Origin: Actinomycetes bacterium
GTDB taxonomy: Bacteria > Actinomycetota > Actinomycetes > Propionibacteriales > Propionibacteriaceae
Direction of reading: 5' to 3'
Assembly: GCA_023393755.1 (NCBI GenBank)
Contig: JAEXCA010000066.1
Location: 1 to 44,023, forward strand
DNA: 44,023 nt
Below are positions 1 through 8,200 of this stretch, in pieces; the first letter of the stretch is position 1, and the number at the start of each line of letters is the position of its first letter. Both the position numbers and the translations under genes were made by a program. The notes under the pieces are model-generated. The model had not been told where the DNA came from and searched no databases. It saw only the letters and a list, made by a program, of their open reading frames with translations.

Positions 1-1065
1 ACCGGCGAGGACGGCGGTGTAGCCGATGGTGGCCACCACGCTTATCCGCAGCGGGGCGCGGGCCGGCTCGTCGGCGGCCGCCGACATGCCCACCGGGAAG
101 CCGAGGCTGGCCCCGACCCCCCAGACCGCGGCACCGACGAACGCCAGCACCGGGCTGCCGAAGACCACCATCAGGCAGCCGATGATCGCGGCGCCGAACA
201 GCACCCGGAGCACGACCACCCGGCCGTAGCGGTCGAGCAGCACGGTGCCGAGGATCCGGCCGGCGGTCATGAAGGAGAGGAAGACCGCCAGCGCGACCAC
301 GCCCATCGCCTTGTCCAGGTGATGGCCGTCGACGAAGGCGACCGCCATCCAGTCGTTCGCCGTCCCCTCGGCGAAGGCGGCGGCCAGGACCATCACGCCG
401 ATCAGCAGGGTGCGGGGTTCGGTCCAGGCCGAGCGTGCCGTCCCGCGGGCCGCCGGACCGTGGTCCCCGTCCTCGTCGAAGGCCGGCAGGAACTGCGCGG
501 TGCCCCAGACCCCCGCGATCGTGCACAGCACGACCACCCCGCAGACGTGCGCCACCAGCGGCACCTGCAGCGCCGTCATGCCGGCCCCGACCAGCGCCGC
601 CACGACCGTCCCGCCGCTGAACCCGGCATGGAACCAGGGCATGATCGCCCGGTCGATGGCCCGCTCGACGATGGTGCCCTCGAGGTTCTGCGCGACGTCC
701 CAGATGCCGCTGCCCAGGCCGACCAGGAACAGCCCCGGCGCCACCGCGGCGATCGGCAACTGCGCCTGCGCGGCGATCGCCGCCCACATCATCCCCGGCA
801 GCATCAGCACCATCCCGATCCGGACGGTGTTCGCCGCACCCAGCCGGTGCGCGATCCAGCCGGCGGTCGGCAGCCCGAGCACCGAGCCGGCCGACACCGA
901 GAGCAGTAGCAGGCTGAGCGTGGCCGGGGTGAGCGACAACAGATCGCGGACGTCGGGGATCCGCGACATCCAGGAGGCGAAGGCGAAGCCGTTCATGGCG
1001 AACACCACGAGATCGCCGTTGCGGGCCCTCACAGCGCGGGCTCGCTCGGTGACAGGCAGGCTCAT
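1..1065 (-). CDS. MFS transporter, partial at the window edge
   Basis: The reverse strand is open from an ATG at 1065 to the window edge, giving the first 355 residues. The product is a very hydrophobic polytopic membrane protein with about ten or eleven predicted helices. The N-terminus is short and cytoplasmic (MSLPVTERARAVRARNGDLV), then comes the first helix. A loop containing SRIPDVRDLLSLTPATLS and the helix GSVLGLPTAGWIAHRLGA follow, the usual MFS layout with the Arg-rich loop after helix 2. A charged central loop near residue 200 (PAFDEDGDHGPAARG) separates the two halves. The closest look is to the YbjJ/fucose-permease-like MFS branch; the substrate is unknown. The gene is divergent from gdhA. 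A weak GGAGC ribosome site precedes the start. The C-terminus is outside the window. Confidence 0.85.
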   Translation of the reverse strand, partial: MSLPVTERARAVRARNGDLVVFAMNGFAFASWMSRIPDVRDLLSLTPATLSLLLLSVSAGSVLGLPTAGWIAHRLGAANTVRIGMVLMLPGMMWAAIAAQAQLPIAAVAPGLFLVGLGSGIWDVAQNLEGTIVERAIDRAIMPWFHAGFSGGTVVAALVGAGMTALQVPLVAHVCGVVVLCTIAGVWGTAQFLPAFDEDGDHGPAARGTARSAWTEPRTLLIGVMVLAAAFAEGTANDWMAVAFVDGHHLDKAMGVVALAVFLSFMTAGRILGTVLLDRYGRVVVLRVLFGAAIIGCLMVVFGSPVLAFVGAAVWGVGASLGFPVGMSAAADEPARAPLRISVVATIGYTAVLAG

Positions 1066-1344
1066 CTGATGCTCCGTTCGGGTTCTGCCGCCGCGACGCC
1101 GGAGTCCGTTGCCCGGAACCCACGGTCGGCTGCACCTCATCCTCTCGGACTTCGCGCCCGATCTCGAACCGGGATCATCCTTCAGTCGGGCGGCGGTTGG
1201 ACGGTCGCCGCCGCGCGGCCGCCACCGTGGCGTCCGAAAACCGTGACTCCGCCGAAGCTGCCCGATCCGCTGTGACAGACTCGCCCTTGGCCCGGATGAC
1301 GGACGCCGGGCCGGAATGGCCTGCCTGCGCCAGAAGGGTTGTCG
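1066..1344. other. Divergent intergenic region, MFS permease / gdhA
   Basis: This 279-bp stretch separates two divergent start codons and must hold both promoters. I see no convincing TTGACA/TAnnnT pair. There is a GC-rich self-complementary run around 1205-1225, and an AAGGG ribosome site at 1334-1338 serving gdhA. No gene is supported here. Confidence 0.5.
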
Positions 1345-2709
1345 ATGTCCACCTCGCTTGCTCACGAGCAACTGCCCGAAGCGGTGCGTGCCGCCTACGC
1401 CGACGTCCTGCGCCGCAACCCCGGCGATCTGGAGTTCCACCAGGCGGTGCACGAGGTGCTGGAGTCGGTCGTCCCGGTGTTCAACGAGCATCCCGAATAC
1501 CTCGAGGACGGCATCCTGCAGCGGCTGGTCGAGCCGGAGCGGCAGATCATCTTCCGGGTGCCGTGGGTGGACGACTCCGGCACGGTGCGCGTCCAGCGCG
1601 GCTACCGGGTGCAGTTCTCGTCCGTGCTGGGCCCCTACAAGGGCGGCCTGCGGTTCCACCCCACGGTGAACAGTTCGATCATCAAGTTCCTCGGCTTCGA
1701 GCAGATCTTCAAGAACGCGCTCACCGCGCAGGGGATCGGCGGCGGCAAGGGGGGCTCGGACTTCGACCCGCACGGCCGTAGCGACGGCGAGATCATGCGG
1801 TTCTGCCAGTCGTTCATGAACGAGCTGTACCGCCACCTCGGCGAGCACACCGACGTTCCGGCCGGCGACATCGGCGTCGGCGCCCGGGAGATCGGCTACC
1901 TGTTCGGGCAGTACCGCAAGATCACCAACCGGCACGAATCCGGCATGTTCACCGGCAAGGGGACGGGCTGGGGCGGCGCCGAGGTGCGCACCGAGGCCAC
2001 CGGCTACGGCACCGTCTTCTTCGTCCAGGAGATGCTGGCGGTCCGCGGCGAGTCGATCGAGGGACGCCGGGTGCTGGTCTCCGGCTCCGGCAACGTGGCC
2101 ATCTACGCGATCGAGAAGGCACTGCAGCTGGGTGCGCTGCCGCTCACCGCGTCCGACTCGTCGGGCTACGTGATCGACGAGGACGGGATCGACGTCGAAC
2201 TGCTGAAGCAGATCAAGGAGGTGGAGCGCCTCCGGATCTCCGCCTACGCCGATCGGCGGCCGCGGGCCAGGTTCGTCCCCGGCCGGCGGGTGTGGGAGGT
2301 GCCGGGGGAGATCGCGCTGCCGTGTGCCACCCAGAACGAGGTGGACGCCGAGGATGCGGCCACCCTGGTGAAGAACGGCGTGATCGCCGTGGCCGAGGGT
2401 GCCAACATGCCCTCGCTGCCCGAGGCGGTGGACGTCTTCCAGGAGGCCGGCGTGCTGTTCGCGCCCGGCAAGGCGGCCAATGCCGGCGGCGTGGCCACCT
2501 CGGCGCTGGAGATGAGCCAGAACGCGGCCCGGCAGCGCTGGACCTTCGAGGATTCCGAGGCCAAGCTGCACCAGATCATGTGCAACATGCACGAGGCGGC
2601 CTATGCCGCGGCCGAGCGCTACGGCCGTCCCGGCAACTACGTGGTGGGCGCCAACTGCGCCGCCTTCGTCAAGGTGGTCGACGCGATGGTCGCGCAGGGA
2701 GTGATCTGA
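1345..2709 (+). CDS. gdhA: NADP-specific glutamate dehydrogenase
   Basis: Catalyses reductive amination of 2-oxoglutarate with ammonium to L-glutamate, a cytoplasmic nitrogen-assimilation step. The 454-residue protein has the hallmarks of the hexameric NADP-type family: the substrate-binding PYKGGLRFHPTVN segment, the catalytic-lysine region GIGGGKGGSDFDPHGRSDGE, and a Rossmann glycine motif SGSGNVAIYAIEKA. The C-terminal region (GANMPSLPEAVD, FAPGKAANAGGVATSALEMSQN) is also typical. I chose the ATG at 1345 because AAGGG lies 6 nt upstream; a TTG two codons earlier would abut that site. Length is normal for the family. The stop codon sits inside the first copy of an 80-bp tandem repeat, and the next gene is convergent. 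Confidence 0.96.
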   Translation: MSTSLAHEQLPEAVRAAYADVLRRNPGDLEFHQAVHEVLESVVPVFNEHPEYLEDGILQRLVEPERQIIFRVPWVDDSGTVRVQRGYRVQFSSVLGPYKGGLRFHPTVNSSIIKFLGFEQIFKNALTAQGIGGGKGGSDFDPHGRSDGEIMRFCQSFMNELYRHLGEHTDVPAGDIGVGAREIGYLFGQYRKITNRHESGMFTGKGTGWGGAEVRTEATGYGTVFFVQEMLAVRGESIEGRRVLVSGSGNVAIYAIEKALQLGALPLTASDSSGYVIDEDGIDVELLKQIKEVERLRISAYADRRPRARFVPGRRVWEVPGEIALPCATQNEVDAEDAATLVKNGVIAVAEGANMPSLPEAVDVFQEAGVLFAPGKAANAGGVATSALEMSQNAARQRWTFEDSEAKLHQIMCNMHEAAYAAAERYGRPGNYVVGANCAAFVKVVDAMVAQGVI

Positions 2710-2941
2710 TCCTCGGGCCGCTGACGCGCCCCTCGTCAAGACTCCTTCTTTCCCGCCGCAGACAATGCGGCGTGGCGGTCGTCGTCTGATCCTCGGGCCG
2801 CTGACGCGCCCCTCGTCAAGACTCCTTCCTTCCCGCCGCAGGCAATGCGGCGTGGCGGTCGTCGTCTGATCCTCACACCGCTGGCGCGGTGTTCGTCGAG
2901 ACTCCGCCCTTCCCACCGCTGGCGCGGTGCGGCGGTTGTCG
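2705..2941. repeat. Three tandem copies of an ~80-bp hairpin repeat between convergent genes
   Basis: The unit beginning TCTGATCCTC starts at 2705, 2785, 2865 and, as a short remnant, at 2942, giving periods of 80, 80 and 77 bp. Copies 1 and 2 are nearly identical. Each carries a stem CGCCGCA/TGCGGCG (2754-2772 and 2834-2852) with a 5-nt loop. Copy 3 has diverged, yet it still forms hairpins CACCGC-TGGC-GCGGTG at 2876-2891 and 2914-2929. The array begins within the gdhA stop region and ends just before the stop of the convergent oxidoreductase. It probably acts as a bidirectional transcription barrier; that role is inferred. Confidence 0.9.
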
Positions 2942-2954
2942 TCTGATCCTCGGG

Positions 2955-3959
2955 TCAGCCGGCGTGCGGCTCGGAGTCGCGGAGCGGGAGACCGGCCAGG
3001 GCGTAGCACTGGTCGACCAACTCCATCAGCTCGATGGCGTTGGCCAGATCGGTGGGGAACACGACGCCACGCTGGACGGCCGCGTTCACCGCGGCGAACT
3101 GGTGGGTGTAGGTGGAGATGGTGCCATGGTGCTCCACGGTCTCCATCCCGTCGACGGTCACGATCAGCCGGTCGTCGCCGGCCACGTTGATGAACTCCGG
3201 CTGCCGGATCGTGCCGCGGGTGCCGGTGACCAGCACGGACCGGTCGTCAGGACCCTCCAGGCTCGACTCCAGCACGAACGACCCGCCGCCCGGCAGGGCG
3301 CCGGTCACCCGCGCGGTGGCATCCACCCGGGGGTCGGCGCCGGGATTGGCGGTGGTGGCGCACCCCTCCAGGGTCAGCCTGCCGCCCAGCGCGGCCGCGA
3401 CGTCCCTTGCCACGTGCAGGTGGTAGCAGCCCAGGTCCATCAGCGAGCCGCCGGCCAACGGCCACGACCAGCGGATGTCGCTGAGATCGTCGCAGTCGAA
3501 CTTCATGTTGACCTGCAGCCCGGTGACCTCGCCGATCGCGCCGGTGCGGACCAGTTCCAGCAGCCGCAGGTGGGCCGGATGGTAGCGATGGTGGAAGCCT
3601 TCGAGGACGAGCCGGTCGCCGGCCTCGGCGGCCACCAGCCGGGCCTGGGCGGCGTTGGCGGCGAACGGCTTCTCCGACAGGACGTGCTTGCCGGCCCGCA
3701 GTGCCGCCAGCGTCCAGCGGACGTGCTCGCTGTTCGGGCTGGGGTTGTACACCAGGTCGATCTCCGGGTCGGCGAGCAACTCGTCGTAGCTGCCGTAGGC
3801 CCGCGGAATGTCGTGCTGGCTGGCGTAGGCCTGCGCCCGTCCGAGATCCCGCGCGGCGACCGCGACGACCTGCGCGCCATTGGCCCGCGCCGGCGTCACC
3901 ACCGCGCGCTCCGCGATCCGCGCCGCGCCGAGAATCCCTACCCGGAGTGCCTGTGTCAT
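2955..3959 (-). CDS. Gfo/Idh/MocA family NAD(P)-dependent oxidoreductase
   Basis: A 334-residue protein with an N-terminal Rossmann fold (VGILGAARIAERAV, residues about 7-20), the family EKP motif in HVLSEKPFAAN and a C-terminal alpha/beta substrate domain. The segments LVLEGFHHRYHPAHLRLL and GGSLMDLGCYHLH correspond to the substrate-site region of trans-1,2-dihydrobenzene-1,2-diol/xylose-dehydrogenase-like members. It probably oxidises a sugar or cyclitol hydroxyl, but the substrate cannot be read from sequence. A GGGAAG ribosome site precedes the ATG. The gene for a small membrane protein lies 54 bp upstream on the same strand, so they may be co-transcribed. It is not linked to the inositol cluster and is one of four paralogues of this family in the window. 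Confidence 0.88.
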   Translation of the reverse strand: MTQALRVGILGAARIAERAVVTPARANGAQVVAVAARDLGRAQAYASQHDIPRAYGSYDELLADPEIDLVYNPSPNSEHVRWTLAALRAGKHVLSEKPFAANAAQARLVAAEAGDRLVLEGFHHRYHPAHLRLLELVRTGAIGEVTGLQVNMKFDCDDLSDIRWSWPLAGGSLMDLGCYHLHVARDVAAALGGRLTLEGCATTANPGADPRVDATARVTGALPGGGSFVLESSLEGPDDRSVLVTGTRGTIRQPEFINVAGDDRLIVTVDGMETVEHHGTISTYTHQFAAVNAAVQRGVVFPTDLANAIELMELVDQCYALAGLPLRDSEPHAG

Positions 3960-4013
3960 GGAGATCTTCCCTTCGTCTGGTGGGTCGGACCGGAGGGCCC
4001 GGCCGAGTAGCCG

Positions 4014-4394
4014 CTACTCGCCGTCGGTGCGCTCTGCCGGCGGTTCGCCCTGGCGTTCGCGCTGCCGGCGGGCCAGGAATTCCCGATCGAAGTAGGCCGG
4101 TGCCTCGTCCTCGTCGTCGGAGGGCGCGGCCGGAGCCGGGCGGGGGGCCGCCGGACTGGCCGGGGCCGGAGCCGGTTTGGCCGACCGCCCGGGACCGTCG
4201 TCCCACGCGTTCGGGTCGAAGGTGCGCGGACGGTTCATCAGCGCGTCGCGGGTCAGGGCCTGCGGCGCCGGCGGCTCGGTGTCTCCGGCCGGCTCGTCGA
4301 GTTGCCCCAGCAGCTCCCGGCGGCGACGCTTCAGCCACCACCAGGCGCCCGCCATCAGAGCGACGGCAAGGATGAGAAAGACGACCTCGAACAC
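4014..4394 (-). CDS. Small membrane-anchored protein of unknown function
   Basis: A 126-residue protein that I do not recognise. It has one N-terminal membrane helix (FEVVFLILAVALMAGAWWWL), a basic stop-transfer cluster (KRRRR), and a long hydrophilic tail. The tail is rich in Pro, Ala, Asp and Glu and ends in an Arg/Glu-rich stretch. The layout predicts N-out, C-in topology. The start is a GTG preceded by AAGGAGGT at 5-nt spacing, one of the strongest ribosome sites in the window. A TAGATT -10 candidate lies upstream (complement of about 4416-4421). It is followed on the same strand by the Gfo/Idh/MocA gene. No catalytic motif is visible. Confidence 0.7.
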   Translation of the reverse strand: MFEVVFLILAVALMAGAWWWLKRRRRELLGQLDEPAGDTEPPAPQALTRDALMNRPRTFDPNAWDDGPGRSAKPAPAPASPAAPRPAPAAPSDDEDEAPAYFDREFLARRQRERQGEPPAERTDGE

Positions 4395-4556
4395 CGTGCA
4401 CCTCCTTGGCTGTCCAATCTACCGGCAGCCCGCCGCCGCGGCGATCCGGCCGCTACGTGGTGCGGGTTCTGCCAGCTGGTGGCCGGGTCGGCAGGTTTGG
4501 CGCCCGGTGGCGTTGTCTGGCAGCAGTTGCGCGGCACTGCGCCGGCCCCGTCGCGC

Positions 4557-5156
4557 TCACTCCGGGGGTTGGCCGCCCGCTGCAACCAGGGCGGAGATCA
4601 TGTCGTTGGCGGCCGCCAGATAGCGGTCGGTGTCGAAGTCGGGGATCAGGGACCGCTGCACCACGCTGCCCATCACCAGGCTGACCAGCACCGCCGCGAC
4701 TCCGGCCGGGTCGGCCTGAACGTGATTGCGTTCGCACCAGTGTCTGACCACCAACTCGACGGCGTCGCGGACGCCCCGGCCCTCGGTCCGGAGCAGTTCG
4801 AACAGCTTCGGCTCGGCGGAGGCGCCGGCCCAGATCTGGATGATCAGCTCGGCCGTCTCGGTCGCCTGGACCACCCGGGTGAGCGCGGCGGTGAGGAGAT
4901 CGGTGGGGGAGATGCCCCCCTCGGTGGGGGTGTGCAGCACCGACTGCATGGGTCCGGCCACGGCGCGGCGGGCGACTTCGAGGACGACCCCCTGCTTGCT
5001 GCCGAAGTGGTGGTAGATCGCTCCGGCCGAGGTGCCGGAGCGGGCGATCAGGTCGGCGATCGACATCCCGGCGGCGCCCTGGGTACGGATCAGGTCCGCG
5101 GCGGCGTCGAGAATCGCCTCCCGCGCCGCCTGGGCGTGCCGTGTCGTTTCCGTCAT
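4557..5156 (-). CDS. TetR family transcriptional repressor
   Basis: A 199-residue regulator with an N-terminal helix-turn-helix: the residues 10-55 region AREAILDAAADLIRTQGAAG, then MSIADLIARSGTSAGAIYHH and FGSKQGVV, the classical TetR_N signature. The C-terminal ligand domain is of normal length but gives no ligand clue. I chose the ATG at 5156: a TAGTCT -10 box ends 7 nt upstream, fitting a leaderless transcript, and the protein begins just before the domain. A longer in-frame extension to 5249 would run through the divergent promoter. The gene is divergent from the large activase/dehydratase gene. Two palindromes lie between them, so it probably represses both itself and that gene. Confidence 0.9.
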   Translation of the reverse strand: MTETTRHAQAAREAILDAAADLIRTQGAAGMSIADLIARSGTSAGAIYHHFGSKQGVVLEVARRAVAGPMQSVLHTPTEGGISPTDLLTAALTRVVQATETAELIIQIWAGASAEPKLFELLRTEGRGVRDAVELVVRHWCERNHVQADPAGVAAVLVSLVMGSVVQRSLIPDFDTDRYLAAANDMISALVAAGGQPPE

Positions 5157-5163
5157 GTTTCCC

Positions 5164-5169
5164 AGACTA
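5164..5169 (-). promoter_or_regulatory. -10 box for the TetR gene (leaderless)
   Basis: Reads TAGTCT on the reverse strand and ends 7 nt before the ATG at 5156. This matches the actinobacterial TAnnnT consensus and predicts that the transcript begins at or next to the start codon. No ribosome site is seen. Confidence 0.5.
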
Positions 5170-5188
5170 TTACTACGGCCAGTAGTGA
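5170..5188. promoter_or_regulatory. Candidate TetR operator
   Basis: An imperfect 19-bp palindrome, TTACTAC-ggcca-GTAGTGA, sits immediately upstream of the TetR -10 box. It also overlaps the spacer/-35 zone of a TAGGGT -10 candidate (5195-5200) reading towards the large gene. The position fits autorepression plus control of the divergent gene; binding is inferred. Confidence 0.5.
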
Positions 5189-5209
5189 GTGGAGTAGGGT
5201 GGGGCAGGA

Positions 5210-5225
5210 CAGAACGTTCGTTCTG
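5210..5225. promoter_or_regulatory. Second palindrome in the TetR/activase divergent promoter
   Basis: The inverted repeat CAGAAC-gttc-GTTCTG lies 13-28 nt before the ATG of the large gene and just upstream of its AGGAG ribosome site (5228-5232). It could be a second repressor site or a 5' leader hairpin. Its arms differ from the 5170-5188 palindrome. Confidence 0.4.
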
Positions 5226-5237
5226 ATAGGAGCGGTC

Positions 5238-8200
5238 ATGGCCCCCCACGCCTCTCTCGGGCTGGATGTCGGTTCAACCACGGTCAAGGCCGTGGTGCTC
5301 GAGGGTGACACGATCCGGCACAGCGCCTACCGCCGGCACAACGCCGACGTCCGCGGCGAACTGCGCGGCCTGCTGGAGGAGATCGCCCCGCTGTTCCCCG
5401 GTCAGCACTTCCGGGTGGCGGTGACCGGCTCGGCCGGCCTGTCGATCGCCGAACTCATGGGGGTGGACTTCGTCCAGGAGGTGATCGCCGCCACCGCAGC
5501 GATCGAGCGGTTCAATCCCGAAGCGGACGTCGTGATCGAACTCGGCGGCGAGGACGCCAAGATCACCTACCTGCATCCCACCCCCGAGCAGCGGATGAAC
5601 GGCACGTGCGCCGGCGGCACCGGCGCCTTCATCGACCAGATGGCCACCCTGCTGCACACCGACGCCAAGGGGCTGGACGACCTCGCCGCCCAGTACCAGC
5701 ACCTCTATCCGATCGCGTCGCGCTGCGGGGTGTTCGCCAAGTCGGACCTGCAGCCGCTGCTCAACCAGGGCGCCGCGCACACCGACCTGGCCGCCTCGGT
5801 GTTCCAGGCGGTCGCCACCCAGACCATCGCGGGCCTGGCGTGCGGCCGTCCGATCCGCGGCAACCTGGTGTTCCTGGGCGGGCCGCTGCACTTCCTGCCC
5901 CAGTTGCGCAAGGCGTACGAGCGGGCGCTGACCGGGCAGGTGACCTCGTACAGCACGCCGGAGAACGCCCAGCTGTACGTCGCGCTGGGTGCGGCGCTGT
6001 CGGCGATCGATCCGCCGGTGGGTGACCGGCTGGCCACCGGCCATGCCGAGTTCCACACCGCCGAAGAGTTGCTGCGTCGGTTGCGTCCGGTGGTCACCAT
6101 TCCGCTGGCCCGGCAGCGGCTGCGTCCGTTGTTCGAGGACGACGCGGAGCGCGAGGAGTTCGATCTTCGGCACTCTCAGGCCCGGGTCGAACAGGTCGGT
6201 TTCGACGAAGCCCACGGCCCGCTCTTCCTCGGCATGGACGCCGGCTCCACCACCTTCAAGGCCGTCCTGCTGAACAGCGACGACCAGCTGGTGTTCTCCC
6301 GCTACGAGAGCTCCAACGACCCGGTCGCGGCGGCGATCGCCACGCTGCGCGAGATCTACGCCCAGCTGCCCGAGACCGCCTATCTGGCTCGCTCCTGCGT
6401 CACCGGCTATGGCGAGGGGCTGGTCCGCGCCGCGCTGCGGATCGACGATGGCGAGATCGAGACCATGGCCCACTACCGGGCGGCCAACCACCTCAGCCCC
6501 GGGGTCACCTCGGTGATCGACATCGGCGGGCAGGATATGAAGTACCTGCGGATCCGCGGTGGCGCGATCGACTCGATCGCGGTCAACGAGGCCTGCTCCT
6601 CCGGCTGCGGCTCCTTCCTGCAGACCTTCGCCGCCACGCTGGGCACCGACATCGCCTCCTTCGCCGGCTCGGCGCTGGAATCCCGCGCGCCGGTCGACCT
6701 GGGCAGCCGCTGCACGGTGTTCATGAACTCCTCGGTCAAGCAGGCCCAACGCGAGGGTGCCACTCAGGGCGACATCTCCGCGGGCCTCAGTTACTCGGTG
6801 GTGCGCAATGCGCTCTACAAGGTGATCAAGCTCAAGGACGTCGAACAGCTCGGCGAGAAGGTGGTCGTGCAGGGCGGCACCTTCCTCAACAACGCGGTGC
6901 TCCGCGCCTTCGAGTTGCTGACCGGGGCGGAGGTCGTCCGTCCCAATATCGCCGGGTTGATGGGCGCCTACGGGGCGGCGCTGACCGCGCAGAAGAACTG
7001 GCCGGTGGGCGAAAAGTCGCAGGTCACCGGGCTGGCCGAGTTGGACGCGTTCACCGTCAGCACCGCGCTGGACACCTGCCGGCTCTGCCAGAACCACTGC
7101 CAGCTGACCATCTCGACCTTCAACGACGGCTCCCGGCACGTCTCCGGCAACCGCTGCGACCGCGGTGCCAGCACCGAGAAGCGGCCGCCGAAGTCGGAGC
7201 TGCCGAACCTCTACGACTACAAGTACCGCCGGGTGTTCGGCTACCGCCGGCTCACCGAGGACAAGGCCACCCGCGGCGACATCGGCATCCCCCGGGTGCT
7301 GAACATGTACGAGAACTACCCGCTGTGGTTCACGATTCTGACCAGGCTCGGCTTCCGCGTGACCATCTCCGGACGCTCCAGTCACGAGCTGTTCGAAGCC
7401 GGCATGGAGTCCATTCCGTCCGAGAACGTCTGCTACCCGGCCAAGCTCAGCCACGGCCACGTCGAATGGCTGCTCGACAAGGGGATTCGCACCATCTTCT
7501 ACCCCTGTGTGCCGTACGAGGCCAAGGCGGTCGAAGGGGCTGACAACCACTACAACTGCCCGGTGGTGGCCTACTACCCGCAGGTGCTGGAGAAGAACCT
7601 CACCCGGTTGCAGGAGCCGGGGGTGCGCTTCCTGGCGCCCTTCCTCAACCTGAACGACCCGGAGAAGCTGGCCTCGCGGTTGGTCGAGGTCTTCGCCGAC
7701 TGGGACGTGACGCTGTCTGAGGCCATCGATGCCGTCCAGGCCGGCCTCGAGGAGGACGCCCAGGTGAAGGCGGACATCCGGGCCGAGGGGCTGCGCGGGC
7801 TGGAGTACCTGGCCGAGCGTGGCCTGAAGGGCGTGGTGCTGGCCGGACGTCCGTACCACGTCGACCCCGAGGTCAACCACGGCGTGCCGAGCCTGATCAA
7901 CAAGCTCGGGATGGGGGTGTTCACCGAGGATTCGGTGATCGACGCGCAGAACTCGGCGCTGGCCCGTCCGCTGCGGGTGCGCGACCAGTGGGCCTACCAC
8001 ACCCGGCTCTACGAGGCGGCGGCGGTGGTCACCCGCAGCCCGGAACTGCACCTGGTGCAGCTGAACTCCTTCGGCTGCGGGGTGGACGCGGTCACCACCG
8101 ACCAGGTGCAGGAGATCCTGGAAGCCGCCGGCGATGTCTACACCGTGCTGAAGATCGACGAGGTCTCGAATCTCGGCGCGGCCACCATCCGGCTGCGCTC

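Noticed and set aside
319..909. Forward open frames across the first kilobase
   Set aside because: These are shadows of the reverse-strand MFS gene, which gives a continuous membrane protein over the same bases.
2705..2941. CRISPR array
   Set aside because: Only three units of about 80 bp without distinct spacers; the whole unit repeats, so it is a simple tandem repeat.
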